Assembly (NCBI GenBank): GCA_945898725.1
Contig: CAMDIK010000003.1
Coordinates: forward strand, 42,543 to 106,542
Source: Rickettsia typhi
Lineage (GTDB): Bacteria; Pseudomonadota; Alphaproteobacteria; Rickettsiales; Deianiraeaceae
Direction: 5' to 3'
Length of the DNA stretch: 64,000 bases
Below, one piece after another: positions 43,115 through 52,416 of this stretch. Positions within the stretch are counted from its first letter, which is position 1. Every line of letters begins with the position of its first letter. The notes under the pieces are model-generated. The model was not told the origin of the DNA, did not search any database, and was given only the letters and a program-made list of their open reading frames with translations. The position numbers and the translations under genes are program-made.

Positions 43115-43608
43115 CACATTTTTATTAAATATAAATTCAGCGCATCATCAAGTGTGGTATTCGCGCCGAATTGCAGGGTTTTTCCATTGTACGCAATGCC
43201 ATTTCCATCAAATTTATAGCCAAGTTTTAGGTATAAATTCAAAGCATTTGAATAATCTGCAGTCAAGCCTACTCCTAGGCCAATATTATCTGAAAATTCT
43301 CTTGCAATTGCTTCACATTTTTGAATTAATGCAGTACCAATGCCATTATTTCGAAACCTTGGCAATACGTTTAGGTCAGATATCTCGGGAATTCTGCCGA
43401 AATTTCCATATTCATAACCAGAAATTTTCAAAAGCGTTACATATCCGGCGAAATTTCCATCATAAGTTGCAACCAGGCAAAATCGCGCACCATCTACCTC
43501 ATCTTGCGAATATTTTTCAAACAGGGAAATTGGTTTATTCCATCCTATTTCAGCAAAAGCTTGCGATATAACTTGAAAATCTTCCTTTGTAAGCTTTCTT
43601 ATTTCCAT
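43111..43608 (-). CDS. GNAT-family N-acetyltransferase
   Basis: 165 residues with a full GNAT core: EISDLNVLPRFRNNGIGTALIQKCEAIA, containing the acetyl-CoA P-loop RxxGIG, and NALNLYLKLGYKFDG near the end. The substrate is unknown. It begins three bases after the MazG-NUDIX gene and is the last gene of the ilvB-ilvN-MazG/NUDIX-GNAT run. Confidence 0.87.
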   Translation of the reverse strand: MEIRKLTKEDFQVISQAFAEIGWNKPISLFEKYSQDEVDGARFCLVATYDGNFAGYVTLLKISGYEYGNFGRIPEISDLNVLPRFRNNGIGTALIQKCEAIAREFSDNIGLGVGLTADYSNALNLYLKLGYKFDGNGIAYNGKTLQFGANTTLDDALNLYLIKMC

Positions 43609-43611
43609 TTC

Positions 43612-44451
43612 TCACACCCCAAAAAACCTCTTTGCCGCCTCAAAAGTTGGGCTTGTTTTCTCTTGCGCGTGAAGCAATATTTCAATATCGCTCTTTGAAA
43701 TCCACTTAAATTCATCCGCTTTTCCCTCTTCAAGTTTGAAATTTTCCCAGCCAGCAGCCTGAATTGCAAAACAGGTATAGGCGTGATTTTCGCCGTTATG
43801 TTCGTAGCTGGTTTCGTAAATAATGCCATTATTGCCTGCAAATTCAAGGTTTAATTCCTCTTTTAGCTCTCTTTTTACGCAATCTAGCAGAATTTCGCCC
43901 ATTTCTAGTGTTCCACCGGGAAATTCCCAGTAATTTGGGAAAGATTTCCTGTTTTTACAGCGCTTTTGAATGTAAATTTGCCCTGCTTCGTTTGTGATTA
44001 TAAAATCCACAATATGCTTGTTATATTTCCCAATAAGTTCATATTTTGCAGCCTGATTTTCATCTTTAATATACCCCAGCGCGTCCTCGTGCAGCGGATT
44101 TTTTTCGTCATATTGCATGCTATTTATAAAAATTCTCTTGCCAAAACCGCCCTTGCGCTCACGTTTTTCGCTTTGGGCTTTCAGCACTTCGTCTTTTGAT
44201 ATGCCATTGGTTTTTAAAATTTCATCAATAACCTCATAGCAGTCGCCAATTTCGGCAATTAGCTCATTTTTGTCTCTTGCTGTTACAACTTCCAGGGCTT
44301 CTTCGTGAAATTTGTTGATTAATTCCGCGCGATATTCCTCTTCGCTTAAGATTTTATAAGAAATTATTGTCTTATTTTGCCCTTCTTCTTTGTCTAAAAT
44401 AAAAGAGCGCACAAGTTTATTAAAAGCATATTTGTGCCACATATAGTTCAA
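43612..44451 (-). CDS. MazG-like and NUDIX hydrolase fusion
   Basis: 279 residues with two nucleotide-pyrophosphatase domains. Residues 8-100 resemble the phosphoribosyl-ATP pyrophosphohydrolase/MazG-like family that begins YNKLVR (here AFNKLVRSF), with a helical EEALEV...ELIAEIGDCYEVID metal-binding pattern. Residues about 140-278 form a NUDIX domain with the complete box GGTLEMGE-x7-RELKEELNL. Each domain usually cleaves non-canonical or surplus nucleoside triphosphates, so the fusion is probably a housecleaning enzyme; the substrate is unknown. An ATG three codons in (44442) is an alternative start. Confidence 0.8.
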   Translation of the reverse strand: MNYMWHKYAFNKLVRSFILDKEEGQNKTIISYKILSEEEYRAELINKFHEEALEVVTARDKNELIAEIGDCYEVIDEILKTNGISKDEVLKAQSEKRERKGGFGKRIFINSMQYDEKNPLHEDALGYIKDENQAAKYELIGKYNKHIVDFIITNEAGQIYIQKRCKNRKSFPNYWEFPGGTLEMGEILLDCVKRELKEELNLEFAGNNGIIYETSYEHNGENHAYTCFAIQAAGWENFKLEEGKADEFKWISKSDIEILLHAQEKTSPTFEAAKRFFGV

Positions 44452-44470
44452 AAATTACAAACACGTCACA

Positions 44471-44737
44471 CTATAAAACCTCTTTTTCGCAGAATATTTT
44501 CACCTCTCGCACGGGCACAATTTGCAAAATTTTCTCTTTAATATTCAGAATTTTATCAGATGGCAAAAGCGCTGTAATTGTTATGGAAGATATGCTTTTT
44601 TCAGCATTAATCGGCTGGGCGTGCAATGTTTCAATGCTAAACCCGCGCGCGGCAAAAAGATTACAAACCTTTACCAAAACACCCTCATCGTTATCTGCAA
44701 CGATGTATATTTCATATTGCTCGATATTATTTTGCAT
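44471..44737 (-). CDS. ilvN: Acetolactate synthase small subunit, ACT domain only
   Basis: Regulatory subunit of acetohydroxyacid synthase. Starting at ATG 44737 gives 88 residues: one ACT domain with YEIYIVADNDEGVLVKVCNLFAARGFSIETL. Typical alphaproteobacterial IlvH has about 160 residues with a second domain; this one is as short as enterobacterial IlvM, so valine feedback may be altered. It overlaps the ilvB end by 11 bp. Confidence 0.85.
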   Translation of the reverse strand: MQNNIEQYEIYIVADNDEGVLVKVCNLFAARGFSIETLHAQPINAEKSISSITITALLPSDKILNIKEKILQIVPVREVKIFCEKEVL

Positions 44738-46442
44738 AGCTTTTTTCAAATAACATTTCACTGTGACCTGCGCCAGGGGCTATCATTGGATAAACGTCTT
44801 CATCTCTTTTGGTATTTACCACAAGTAAATATGGCGCATTTGCGTCTTCTAGCATTGCATTTATTCCGCCCTCAAGATCAGAAAGTTTTTCCACAACACT
44901 TGCCTTGATGTCAAAAGATTCACAAAGTTTAACAAAATCCGGCGTGATTGAAGTAAAGTCAACTTCCGTATGCCTACCTTCATAAAAAGTATCTTGCCAT
45001 TGGCGAACCATTCCCAAATATCCGTTATTTAGCATCAATATTTTCACTGGAATTTTATATCGCTTAACCGCGCCAAGTTCTTGAAGATTCATCATAAAAG
45101 AGCCATCCCCCGTGACGCATATTACCAAGTCTTGCGGGTAGGCAACTTTTACGCCAATTGCAGCAGGAAAGCCAAAGCCCATCGTTCCAAGCCCGGCAGA
45201 TGTAACAAATCTGCGAATTTTTCTAACCCTGCAATACTGCGCTGCCCACATTTGGTGCTGCCCAACGTCTGTTGTGAAAAATGGATTCAAATCTTTCGTT
45301 GCTTTATACACCAAATCAAGCGCATGTTGTGGCAAAATATCATCATCAGGCTTTTGATTATAACCAAAAGAATCTTTCGTGCGCCAAGCGTTAATTTGCC
45401 CCCACCACTGGGATATATCTTGCATTTTTTTACCTTGAATCATAGAATGCAATTGCCCAAGCGCTATTGCGCAATCTCCCTTAATTGCCACGTCAACTTT
45501 TACATTTTTATTAAGCTCGGAAGGGTCAATATCTATGTGAATTTTCCTGGAATTTGGGGAAAACTTTTGCAATTTTCCGGTAATTCTGTCGTCAAATCTA
45601 ACACCAACGGCAATTAGCAAATCAGCCTCATACATTGCCATATTTGCCTCGTAAGACCCGTGCATGCCAAGCATTTGCAAAAATTCAGGCTCTTTCGCAT
45701 CATACCCGCCAAGCCCCATCAGGGTTAAAGTTACAGGAAAATTTGTATATTTCACAAGCTGTTTTAGCATTTCTGCTGCCTCTTCCCCTGCGGCATTAAT
45801 ACCCCCGCCACAGTAGAATACCGGTTTTTTTGCTTGCAAAATCAGCTCCAATGCAGGCTTTAGTTCATCTTCGGAAATTTCACTTTTCACCTTATAAGAA
45901 TCGCGCACTTTATAGGCATTATATTCGTGAATTTCCAGCATTGTTGCGTGAATATCTTTTGGAATATCAATAAGAACAGGGCCTTTTCTGCCAGTTGTTG
46001 CAATGTGTATTGCCTCATTTACGGTATTATAAACTTTTTTAACGTCTTTCACAAGATAATTATGTTTTGTAATTGGCTTTGTAATTCCTATAATATCCGC
46101 TTCCTGAAAGGCATCACTACCTATTGCATGGCTTACAACTTGAGAAGTTATAATCAAAAGCGGCGTGGAATCAAGCATTGCATCTGTAATACCTGTGACG
46201 CCATTTGTTGCCCCCGGGCCCGAAGTTAGGAAAATTACGCCAAGTTTTCCACTTGCACGTGAATATCCCTGCGCCGCATGCACAGCTGCTTGCTCGTGAC
46301 AGGTTAAAATATGTTTAATTTCTTTTTGTTGATGAATTGCGTCATATAATGTCATATTTGCCCCACCAGGGTAACCAAATATAGTATCAACACCATTTGC
46401 TATTAAAGCATCAAGTAATATTCTTGCTCCGTTCTTTTGCAT
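44727..46442 (-). CDS. ilvB: Acetolactate synthase large subunit
   Basis: Thiamine-diphosphate enzyme starting valine, leucine and isoleucine synthesis from pyruvate. Visible: FGYPGGANMTLYD, the catalytic Glu in HEQAAVHAAQGYSRASG, LTSGPGATNGVTG, and the GDGSFMMNLQELGA cofactor motif with a following NNGYLGMVRQWQ. At 571 residues it is full length. It is first in a minus-strand operon (ilvB, ilvN, MazG-NUDIX, GNAT) and divergent from leuB. Confidence 0.94.
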   Translation of the reverse strand: MQKNGARILLDALIANGVDTIFGYPGGANMTLYDAIHQQKEIKHILTCHEQAAVHAAQGYSRASGKLGVIFLTSGPGATNGVTGITDAMLDSTPLLIITSQVVSHAIGSDAFQEADIIGITKPITKHNYLVKDVKKVYNTVNEAIHIATTGRKGPVLIDIPKDIHATMLEIHEYNAYKVRDSYKVKSEISEDELKPALELILQAKKPVFYCGGGINAAGEEAAEMLKQLVKYTNFPVTLTLMGLGGYDAKEPEFLQMLGMHGSYEANMAMYEADLLIAVGVRFDDRITGKLQKFSPNSRKIHIDIDPSELNKNVKVDVAIKGDCAIALGQLHSMIQGKKMQDISQWWGQINAWRTKDSFGYNQKPDDDILPQHALDLVYKATKDLNPFFTTDVGQHQMWAAQYCRVRKIRRFVTSAGLGTMGFGFPAAIGVKVAYPQDLVICVTGDGSFMMNLQELGAVKRYKIPVKILMLNNGYLGMVRQWQDTFYEGRHTEVDFTSITPDFVKLCESFDIKASVVEKLSDLEGGINAMLEDANAPYLLVVNTKRDEDVYPMIAPGAGHSEMLFEKSYAK

Positions 46443-46570
46443 TTTTGTAAAAAAATATCACGAAATTATACCAATGAAATAATAATTCCCAGCACCAGAT
46501 AGGAAAATTTGAAATTTTTACTACTAAAAAATAACTTCAAAAATCTAGCCTGCGACATAAAACAAAAAAA

Positions 46571-46600
46571 TTGACTTTTATCAAAACCATCTATTAGTAT
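46571..46600 (+). promoter_or_regulatory. Candidate promoter of leuB
   Basis: TTGACT (46571-46576), 18-bp spacer, TAGTAT (46595-46600). The implied start point (about 46607) favours the leuB ATG at 46626 over that at 46611. Confidence 0.4.
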
Positions 46601-46625
46601 TATTATACTAATGTCAATAGTAAAT

Positions 46626-47720
46626 ATGAAAAAATATAATATCTTATGCTTGCCTGGCGATGGAATAGGTGTGGAAGTGATGCAAGAAGCGCGGAAAATC
46701 CTTGATTTAATTGGAAATATTTCCAATATTGGGCTGGAAATAAAAAATGCATTAATCGGCGGAATTGCAATTGATAGCGAAGGTGCGCCAATTTCAGAAG
46801 AGACTATAAACCTTGCAAAAAATGCTGATTTTGTCTTACTTGGGGCTGTTGGTGGGCAAAAATGGGATAATTTACCAACAAATATTCGCCCGGAGGCAGG
46901 TTTGCTGAAAATTCGTAAAGACCTAAATCTTTTTGCAAATCTAAGACCGGTAGTGGTTTTTGACGAATTAATTGACTCTTCCCCGCTGAAAAAAGAATAT
47001 ATTCAAGGGCTTGATTTGATGATAGTTCGCGAGCTTGTTGGCGGGCTTTATTTCGGTGAACCGCGCGGAATTTCTGAAAAAGATGGTGAAAAATATGGCT
47101 ATAATACTCTTGCGTACAAGGAATCTGAAATTGTGCGAATTTTGGAAGTGGCATTCGAACTTGCAAAAAAACGCAGTGGAAAACTTTGCTCTGTAGACAA
47201 GGCAAATGTGCTGGCTTCAATGAAACTTTGGCGCGATACGGCAATTGCAACTCATCAAAAATATCAAGATGTTGAGCTTTCACATATGTATGTTGACGCA
47301 ATGGCGATGGAGCTTGTAAAACGCCCGAAAAACTATGATGTTATAGTCACGGAAAATATGTTTGGAGATATTTTATCCGATCTTGGTTCGCAATTAACCG
47401 GTTCAATTGGAATGCTTGCTTCGGCTTCGCTTGGGGATATAAATGGCAAAAAAATGGCACTTTATGAGCCGGTTCACGGTTCTGCGCCGGATATTGCAGG
47501 GAAAAATATTGCAAATCCAATCGCTATGATTATGTCTCTTGCAATGGCGCTGAAATATTCAACAGATTTAGGGGAAATTGCAGATAAAATAGAGCTTTCC
47601 GTGAAGCAAGCATTGAAAGATGGCTATCGCACCGGGGATATTAAAACGGAAAATTGCACACTTCTTGGCACAAGTCAAATGGGTGATAAAATAACCGAAA
47701 ACTTGAAATCTATTTTGTAA
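46626..47720 (+). CDS. leuB: 3-isopropylmalate dehydrogenase
   Basis: Oxidatively decarboxylates 3-isopropylmalate in leucine synthesis. Signatures: [11 protein letters not shown] at the start, [25 protein letters not shown], the catalytic Lys in SVDKANVL, and [26 protein letters not shown]. About 364 residues, full length. ATG 46626 ([13 protein letters not shown]) is chosen on the promoter position; ATG 46611 is possible. lysA follows eight bases after the stop. Confidence 0.93.
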   Translation: MKKYNILCLPGDGIGVEVMQEARKILDLIGNISNIGLEIKNALIGGIAIDSEGAPISEETINLAKNADFVLLGAVGGQKWDNLPTNIRPEAGLLKIRKDLNLFANLRPVVVFDELIDSSPLKKEYIQGLDLMIVRELVGGLYFGEPRGISEKDGEKYGYNTLAYKESEIVRILEVAFELAKKRSGKLCSVDKANVLASMKLWRDTAIATHQKYQDVELSHMYVDAMAMELVKRPKNYDVIVTENMFGDILSDLGSQLTGSIGMLASASLGDINGKKMALYEPVHGSAPDIAGKNIANPIAMIMSLAMALKYSTDLGEIADKIELSVKQALKDGYRTGDIKTENCTLLGTSQMGDKITENLKSIL

Positions 47721-47728
47721 AATCGCAA

Positions 47729-48994
47729 ATGCTAGAGGAGATGGAAAATTTTTATTCCCCTGAATTTGGTTATAAAAATGATGTTTTGCACGCGGGAAAT
47801 TTTAATTTACAAAATTTCGCACAAGGGATAAAAACGCCATTTTATCTATACAATCGGCAGTCAATCTTGAATTTTTGGCAAATTATTCACTCAACCCTTG
47901 GAAAAATTGAAAATTCCATAATTTGCTATGCGGTAAAAGCGAATCATAACGTGGAAATTATTCGTGAATTTGGCAATCTTGGTTGCGGGGCAGATTGCGT
48001 TTCAGGTGGGGAGATTTTTCGCGCGATAAAGGCAGGAATTTCACCGGAAAAAATAGTATTTGCCGGCGCTGCAAAAACAGATGAAGACCTGGAATATGCA
48101 ATTCAAAACCAGATTTTGCAGATAAATGTTGAGTCTTTTTCGGAAATTTCTCGAATTAATTCAATAGCAAAAAAGCTTGGAAAGGCGCAGAAAATTGCCA
48201 TTAGAATCTGCCCGGGCATTCTGGCAAGCACGCATAAAAATATATCCACAGGCGGGGAAGACAGCAAATTTGGAATAGAAATCAGCCAAATTTCCAATGA
48301 AAAGCTAGTGGAAATAAGCAAATTATCACATACAAAACTTGCAGGATTCAGCATTCACATAGGCTCGCAACTTTTCAATTTAGCAGAACTTTCTGGTGCC
48401 GTGGCGGTGATTTCAAATTTAACACAGGTTGCAATTTCCCTTGGAATTGCAATAGAAACAATCGATTTTGGCGGGGGATTTGGCGTGAAATATCGTGCTA
48501 ATGATGAAATTTTTAACTTTTCCGCATATCTTGAAATAATTCTAAAAAGTTTGGAAAATTTGCCAAAAAATATCAAAACCATCTTTGAGCCTGGAAGATT
48601 TCTTATTGCAAATAGCGGGGTTTTAATTGCAAAATTGCTTTGTATTAAGGAAAATGGCGGCAAGAAATTTGCAATTCTAGATGCGGGAATGAATGACCTG
48701 GCCCGCCCTGCAATTTATGGCGCGCATCACGATATTCTTCCAATTCAAAAGTCAAAAAGCATGCAAATTTACGATATTTGCGGTGCAATTTGCGAAAGCA
48801 CAGATTTTTTCGCCAGGGCAAGGGAAATTTCCCAATTACAGGAAGGAGACTTCGTTGCAATAATGTCTTCCGGGGCATATGGCTCGGCAATGAGCAGTGA
48901 ATACAATTCGCGCGGCATTATTGACGAATATTTGCTAAATCTTGCAAATGTAAGGCAAATTCGCAAACGGCGTGCATGGGAAGATCTTGCATAA
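47729..48994 (+). CDS. lysA: Diaminopimelate decarboxylase
   Basis: PLP enzyme making lysine from meso-diaminopimelate. The PLP lysine is in ICYAVKANHN, followed by GCGADCVSGGEIFRA, SIHIGSQ, the glycine-rich phosphate site DFGGGFGVKY, EPGRFLIANSG and the near-C-terminal MSSGAYGSAMSSEYNSR. 421 residues, full length. A second ATG at 47741 is an alternative start. Pairing with leuB puts lysine and leucine synthesis in one transcription unit. Confidence 0.93.
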   Translation: MLEEMENFYSPEFGYKNDVLHAGNFNLQNFAQGIKTPFYLYNRQSILNFWQIIHSTLGKIENSIICYAVKANHNVEIIREFGNLGCGADCVSGGEIFRAIKAGISPEKIVFAGAAKTDEDLEYAIQNQILQINVESFSEISRINSIAKKLGKAQKIAIRICPGILASTHKNISTGGEDSKFGIEISQISNEKLVEISKLSHTKLAGFSIHIGSQLFNLAELSGAVAVISNLTQVAISLGIAIETIDFGGGFGVKYRANDEIFNFSAYLEIILKSLENLPKNIKTIFEPGRFLIANSGVLIAKLLCIKENGGKKFAILDAGMNDLARPAIYGAHHDILPIQKSKSMQIYDICGAICESTDFFARAREISQLQEGDFVAIMSSGAYGSAMSSEYNSRGIIDEYLLNLANVRQIRKRRAWEDLA

Positions 48995-49045
48995 TGCAGG
49001 AAGATCTCTCACCCAATTGTAAAATCATTTTAAACCAGCCGAAAA

Positions 49046-50374
49046 TTAGGACCTTGCAAGCAAGAGTTTTTTAACATCTTCATTTTTACAAGCAACGTAT
49101 TCCTTTTTAAAGTCACAACACCAAGATTGCACCATCTTTTCTTTTAAAACTTGCCCATCGTTGCCCACAAGGTATTTTTTAGGGCTTTTAGCTTCTTTCG
49201 TCACATCATCCTTAGTTTTTGTCACTGTGTATGCTTTATATTCTTTTTGCCTCCAGCCAAAAAACCCACCTTGCTTTACAATCCCTTCTGCTTTAATTTC
49301 GAATTTGGGTGCTTCGGATTTGGGTGCTTCGGATTGGGGTGGTTTGGGTGCTTCGAATTTGGGTGCTTTGGGTAGTTTGGATTGGGGTGGTGCGAATTGG
49401 GGTGCTTCGGATTTGGGTGCTTCGAATTTGGGTAGTTTGGGTGCTTCGAGGAGTGATTTACATCTTGGAATGTGATCATTTACTATTTGCTCAATTTGCA
49501 TATTATCATAATCATACACCGGCATTGCAATATCAAGCTCTTTTAATAACTCACTTATTATGTTTTTATATTTCGCTAACACGACGATAGCATGAATTTT
49601 TACTTTACTGTAAATTCTCTCTGAATTTATATGGTAAGCTCCAGTATTATACTTGCCTTCAGCAACGCCAATTATTTTGATGGGAATTTTAGCAAGTTCT
49701 TCTAAAACCTTCCGATTATCATCTTGAGGTAGTGAATTCCATACATCAGAGTTTATCATGTCTGTTAAAAACTCACTTGATGCACGTTGTGCATATGTAT
49801 CTACAGTGAAGTTGATATATGACATTATTGCAGATACGCAAGCTGATGGGTATGTTGCTCTATAACGCTCGAAAGAACACACAGAAACGCCACGATAATT
49901 CATTATATTGATCTTACCTCTCTCTCCCGTAAGTGGTTGCATTCCAAGCTTTAACAAGTAATTAGGAGGTACAAGATAGCCATCGGTTAATAGTAAAGAC
50001 GTTAGAATAGCTATACCACTTGTTCCGTGTAGTACTAAATCAGGGGATTCTTGATATAAATAATTATAAGGATTGGAAGTTTTCAAAATACTGATTCTTT
50101 TTCTTTGCTTTTTGCTAAATGAGTGCTTTTTCCCATTTTTCTTATACTTTTCATAATCTTTAACGGTTTTATATTGCTGCAATTGTTCAAGTATGTTATA
50201 CTTTTCTTCACGAATTTGGGATATCTCGTCATCCTTATGCATATGAAATGAAGTAAAAGCTTTAGATTGTTGTTTTGCGAAAAATATATTATCTTTCAAT
50301 TTTTGCATCAATGGTTTTTTCGCCTGAAGGGATTGCACTGCCTTTCTTACCTTTGTTGCATCAAATTTTTGCAT
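49046..50374 (-). CDS. Orphan protein with HGTS motif and EAPK repeats
   Basis: 442 residues from ATG 50374; the frame extends further upstream, but that part overlaps the promoter. The N-terminal 100 residues are helical and basic. Residues about 112-250 contain PDLVLHGTSGIAILTSLLLTDG and LGMQPLTGERG followed by NYRGVSVCSFERY. The HGT motif followed by such strands recalls the start of ADP-ribosyltransferase-like folds, but I cannot confirm the other catalytic residues. A spacer of degenerate FEAPK/SEAPK repeats (about 325-370) precedes a short C-terminal domain. No signal peptide. It has the shared orphan promoter. A secreted effector is a reasonable but unproven guess. Confidence 0.55.
   Translation of the reverse strand: MQKFDATKVRKAVQSLQAKKPLMQKLKDNIFFAKQQSKAFTSFHMHKDDEISQIREEKYNILEQLQQYKTVKDYEKYKKNGKKHSFSKKQRKRISILKTSNPYNYLYQESPDLVLHGTSGIAILTSLLLTDGYLVPPNYLLKLGMQPLTGERGKINIMNYRGVSVCSFERYRATYPSACVSAIMSYINFTVDTYAQRASSEFLTDMINSDVWNSLPQDDNRKVLEELAKIPIKIIGVAEGKYNTGAYHINSERIYSKVKIHAIVVLAKYKNIISELLKELDIAMPVYDYDNMQIEQIVNDHIPRCKSLLEAPKLPKFEAPKSEAPQFAPPQSKLPKAPKFEAPKPPQSEAPKSEAPKFEIKAEGIVKQGGFFGWRQKEYKAYTVTKTKDDVTKEAKSPKKYLVGNDGQVLKEKMVQSWCCDFKKEYVACKNEDVKKLLLARS
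49306..49455. repeat. 15-bp tandem repeats coding for Pro-rich linker
   Basis: About ten imperfect 15-bp units of the GGGTGCTTCGGATTT type, in frame with the minus-strand orphan gene and encoding five-residue EAPKx units. Neighbouring units vary (TTCGGATT, TTCGAATT, TTTGGATT), a pattern consistent with slippage plus drift. Confidence 0.75.
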
Positions 50375-50396
50375 GTCACAATAATATAACTTGCAT

Positions 50397-50425
50397 ATTA
50401 TAACACAAATTTCAGATAATGTCAA
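50397..50425 (-). promoter_or_regulatory. Consensus promoter of the EAPK-repeat orphan
   Basis: Minus strand: TTGACA (50425-50420), 17-bp spacer ending TTTGTGT, TATAAT (50402-50397). The ATG at 50374 lies about 16 nt after the expected start point, with no Shine-Dalgarno. Confidence 0.7.
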
Positions 50426-50469
50426 GTGGTTTTTGTATATTCAGAAAATTACCGGCGATATTCCAACAG

Positions 50470-51390
50470 CTAAGATTGATAAACAGCGGTGATTTTTGAC
50501 AGTAAGTTTTGCGCTTCACCAAGTGGCCTTTGGAATGCATTCCTGCCAATTATTGAACCGTCACCCCCACCAAGATGAATTTCACGAACTTCAGTCAGCA
50601 TTTCTTCGTCACTTTTTGTTGCCCCGCCAGAAAAAACTACAAGGCGCCTACCATTCAAACAAGCTCTTTTCACAATTGCAATTCTCTTGTCAAGGGTTGA
50701 AACATCAACATCGGACATGGCTTTTTTCGCCTCTTCTTGCTCAATATGATCTGTTGGCGGCTTAACTTTTATGATATGCGCGCCAATTAAAGCAGCAATG
50801 TGAGCCGCGTAACTGACTATATCAATTGCAGTTTCGCCTTTTTTGCTAATTCCCTCTCCCCGCGGATAGGACCATACAACACTTGCAATTCCATACTCGG
50901 AAGCTTCGCGAATAATTTCCTTAATTTCCTTGATTGAGTCATTGAAACCGTTCGAACCTGGATAAATTGTCATTCCAACGGCAGAACAACCAAGGCGAAT
51001 TGCATCTTTTACAGAAGCTGTAATAGCTTGAGATGGACTGCAACTACTGGCAAAAAGTGAATTAGAACTGTTTAATTTTAATATCAAGGGCATTGAGCCG
51101 AGAAATTTATCTGCACAAACTTCAAGAGATCCCAGTGGCGCGGCATATGCATTTAGTCCAGAATTAATAGCCAAATTTACATGATAATTTGGATCATAAG
51201 CTGGGGGATTTTTTTGGAAAGTGCGCTCTGGGCCATGTTCAAAGCCTTGATCAACAGGTAAGATAACCATTTTTCCAGTTCCAGCTAAAGAACCGGTCAT
51301 TAATATTCTAGCTATATTAGACCTAACACCAACATTGCTGGAAGAGTAATCTTCCAGCAATTTCAATACTTTATCTGTAATTTTAATCAT
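50470..51390 (-). CDS. fbaB: Class I fructose-bisphosphate aldolase, FbaB/DhnA type
   Basis: Schiff-base aldolase of glycolysis/gluconeogenesis. 306 residues with VILPVDQGFEHGPERTF, GMTIYPGSN, SYPRGEG, the probable Schiff-base Lys in AHIIKVKPPTD, and FSGGATKSDEEML plus GSIIGRNAFQRP for phosphate binding. Normal length for the archaeal-type FbaB family. The gene starts six bases after the stop of the pilin-like gene on the same strand, an odd pairing. Confidence 0.9.
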   Translation of the reverse strand: MIKITDKVLKLLEDYSSSNVGVRSNIARILMTGSLAGTGKMVILPVDQGFEHGPERTFQKNPPAYDPNYHVNLAINSGLNAYAAPLGSLEVCADKFLGSMPLILKLNSSNSLFASSCSPSQAITASVKDAIRLGCSAVGMTIYPGSNGFNDSIKEIKEIIREASEYGIASVVWSYPRGEGISKKGETAIDIVSYAAHIAALIGAHIIKVKPPTDHIEQEEAKKAMSDVDVSTLDKRIAIVKRACLNGRRLVVFSGGATKSDEEMLTEVREIHLGGGDGSIIGRNAFQRPLGEAQNLLSKITAVYQS

Positions 51391-51396
51391 AGATCA

Positions 51397-52299
51397 CTAC
51401 TCATTTGTTACAATTCCTACTTGTATCACACAACCTTTTGTTCCAGAATCATCATTACTAGAATTATAAGCAGCACTAAGTACATTAAGAGGAGCGCCAG
51501 TTGCAGCACCAACATTTGTACATGTATTAGCAACATAATTTTCACTAATCATGTTACTTGTCACTGCGGAAGGAAGTCCATCGTCAATTTTTGCATCAAC
51601 TTCAGCAGCAATATTAGGAGATATAGCGCCAACATCTTTAGAGGCTATTGCAATATCTGCAAGACAATCAGTTGCGGTAGTCAGCTTTCCATGGCGGAAA
51701 AGAATTAATCTAGGTTTAGAGCTACCCCAAGTTGATGCAAGTAAAGCATCTTTCACAACACCATTAGTAGATTGATCGGAAACTAAAGCCCAAGCTACAG
51801 TATCATCCCATGTAGCGGTTGGAATATATCCACCACTTACCAAGGTTGACACGCCAGCAGTGGCACAGCCAGTAGTTGCACTCACAGGAGGAACGGACGA
51901 TAGATTAATATTAAACGATATTAATTTTGCAAGCGCTAATTCTCTCCAAGCAAGTGAAGTTCCGGATTCTTTTGAAATAAAACCACGTGGCAATGCAGCT
52001 TTAAAGAATGTGTTGTTCACATCTGTTGATAGGAAAGAATTATTCAAACCAGAACCAAGTTTTGTTGACGGAACGTCACCAGGTAGGAATTTAAAAGATA
52101 TTTTAAATTGAGTCACAGCCTCACTATATTGAGCAATATCGCGAGATATTTGGTAAACCTTGTACATTTTAAACAAATGAGCAATACCCGATACTATTAC
52201 CGCAGCAATAGCTGTAATAATAATAATCACCGCAACGGTTTCTATTGAAAGAAATAAACCTTTTTTCTGATTTTTAGAATTTCGTAATAACATATACAA
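51397..52299 (-). CDS. Type IV pilin-like protein (paralogue of the 24.7 kb gene)
   Basis: 300 residues with a basic leader (NSKNQKKG), the helix start LFLSIETVAVIIIITAIAA, an FLPGDVPS motif, KPRLILFRHG, KIDDGLPS and a C-terminal KGCVIQVG. Each of these aligns with the protein at 24735-25628, so the two are paralogues kept 26 kb apart. The leader has the same non-standard spacing between Gly and Glu. Probably a surface or pseudopilus filament subunit. It is cotranscribed with fbaB by position. Confidence 0.7.
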   Translation of the reverse strand: MYMLLRNSKNQKKGLFLSIETVAVIIIITAIAAVIVSGIAHLFKMYKVYQISRDIAQYSEAVTQFKISFKFLPGDVPSTKLGSGLNNSFLSTDVNNTFFKAALPRGFISKESGTSLAWRELALAKLISFNINLSSVPPVSATTGCATAGVSTLVSGGYIPTATWDDTVAWALVSDQSTNGVVKDALLASTWGSSKPRLILFRHGKLTTATDCLADIAIASKDVGAISPNIAAEVDAKIDDGLPSAVTSNMISENYVANTCTNVGAATGAPLNVLSAAYNSSNDDSGTKGCVIQVGIVTNE

Positions 52300-52416
52300 A
52301 AATATTGAAACTAAACAGTTTATACAACCAAAATAATTATTATCAAGAAATAAAATAAAAATTGCACATTATTTTTTTATTCTTACCAAAAAGGAGGTAT
52401 TATTTTAAATAAAAAC

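Noticed and set aside
45081..45617. 178-codon plus-strand frame inside ilvB
   Set aside because: It lies wholly within a well-recognised ilvB on the other strand, and its sequence is basic and Cys/His-rich without any domain.
49161..49475. Plus-strand frames rich in Gly/Ala/Ser or Trp/Val
   Set aside because: They are products of the 15-bp repeat read on the wrong strand; the minus-strand frame is far longer and has a good promoter.
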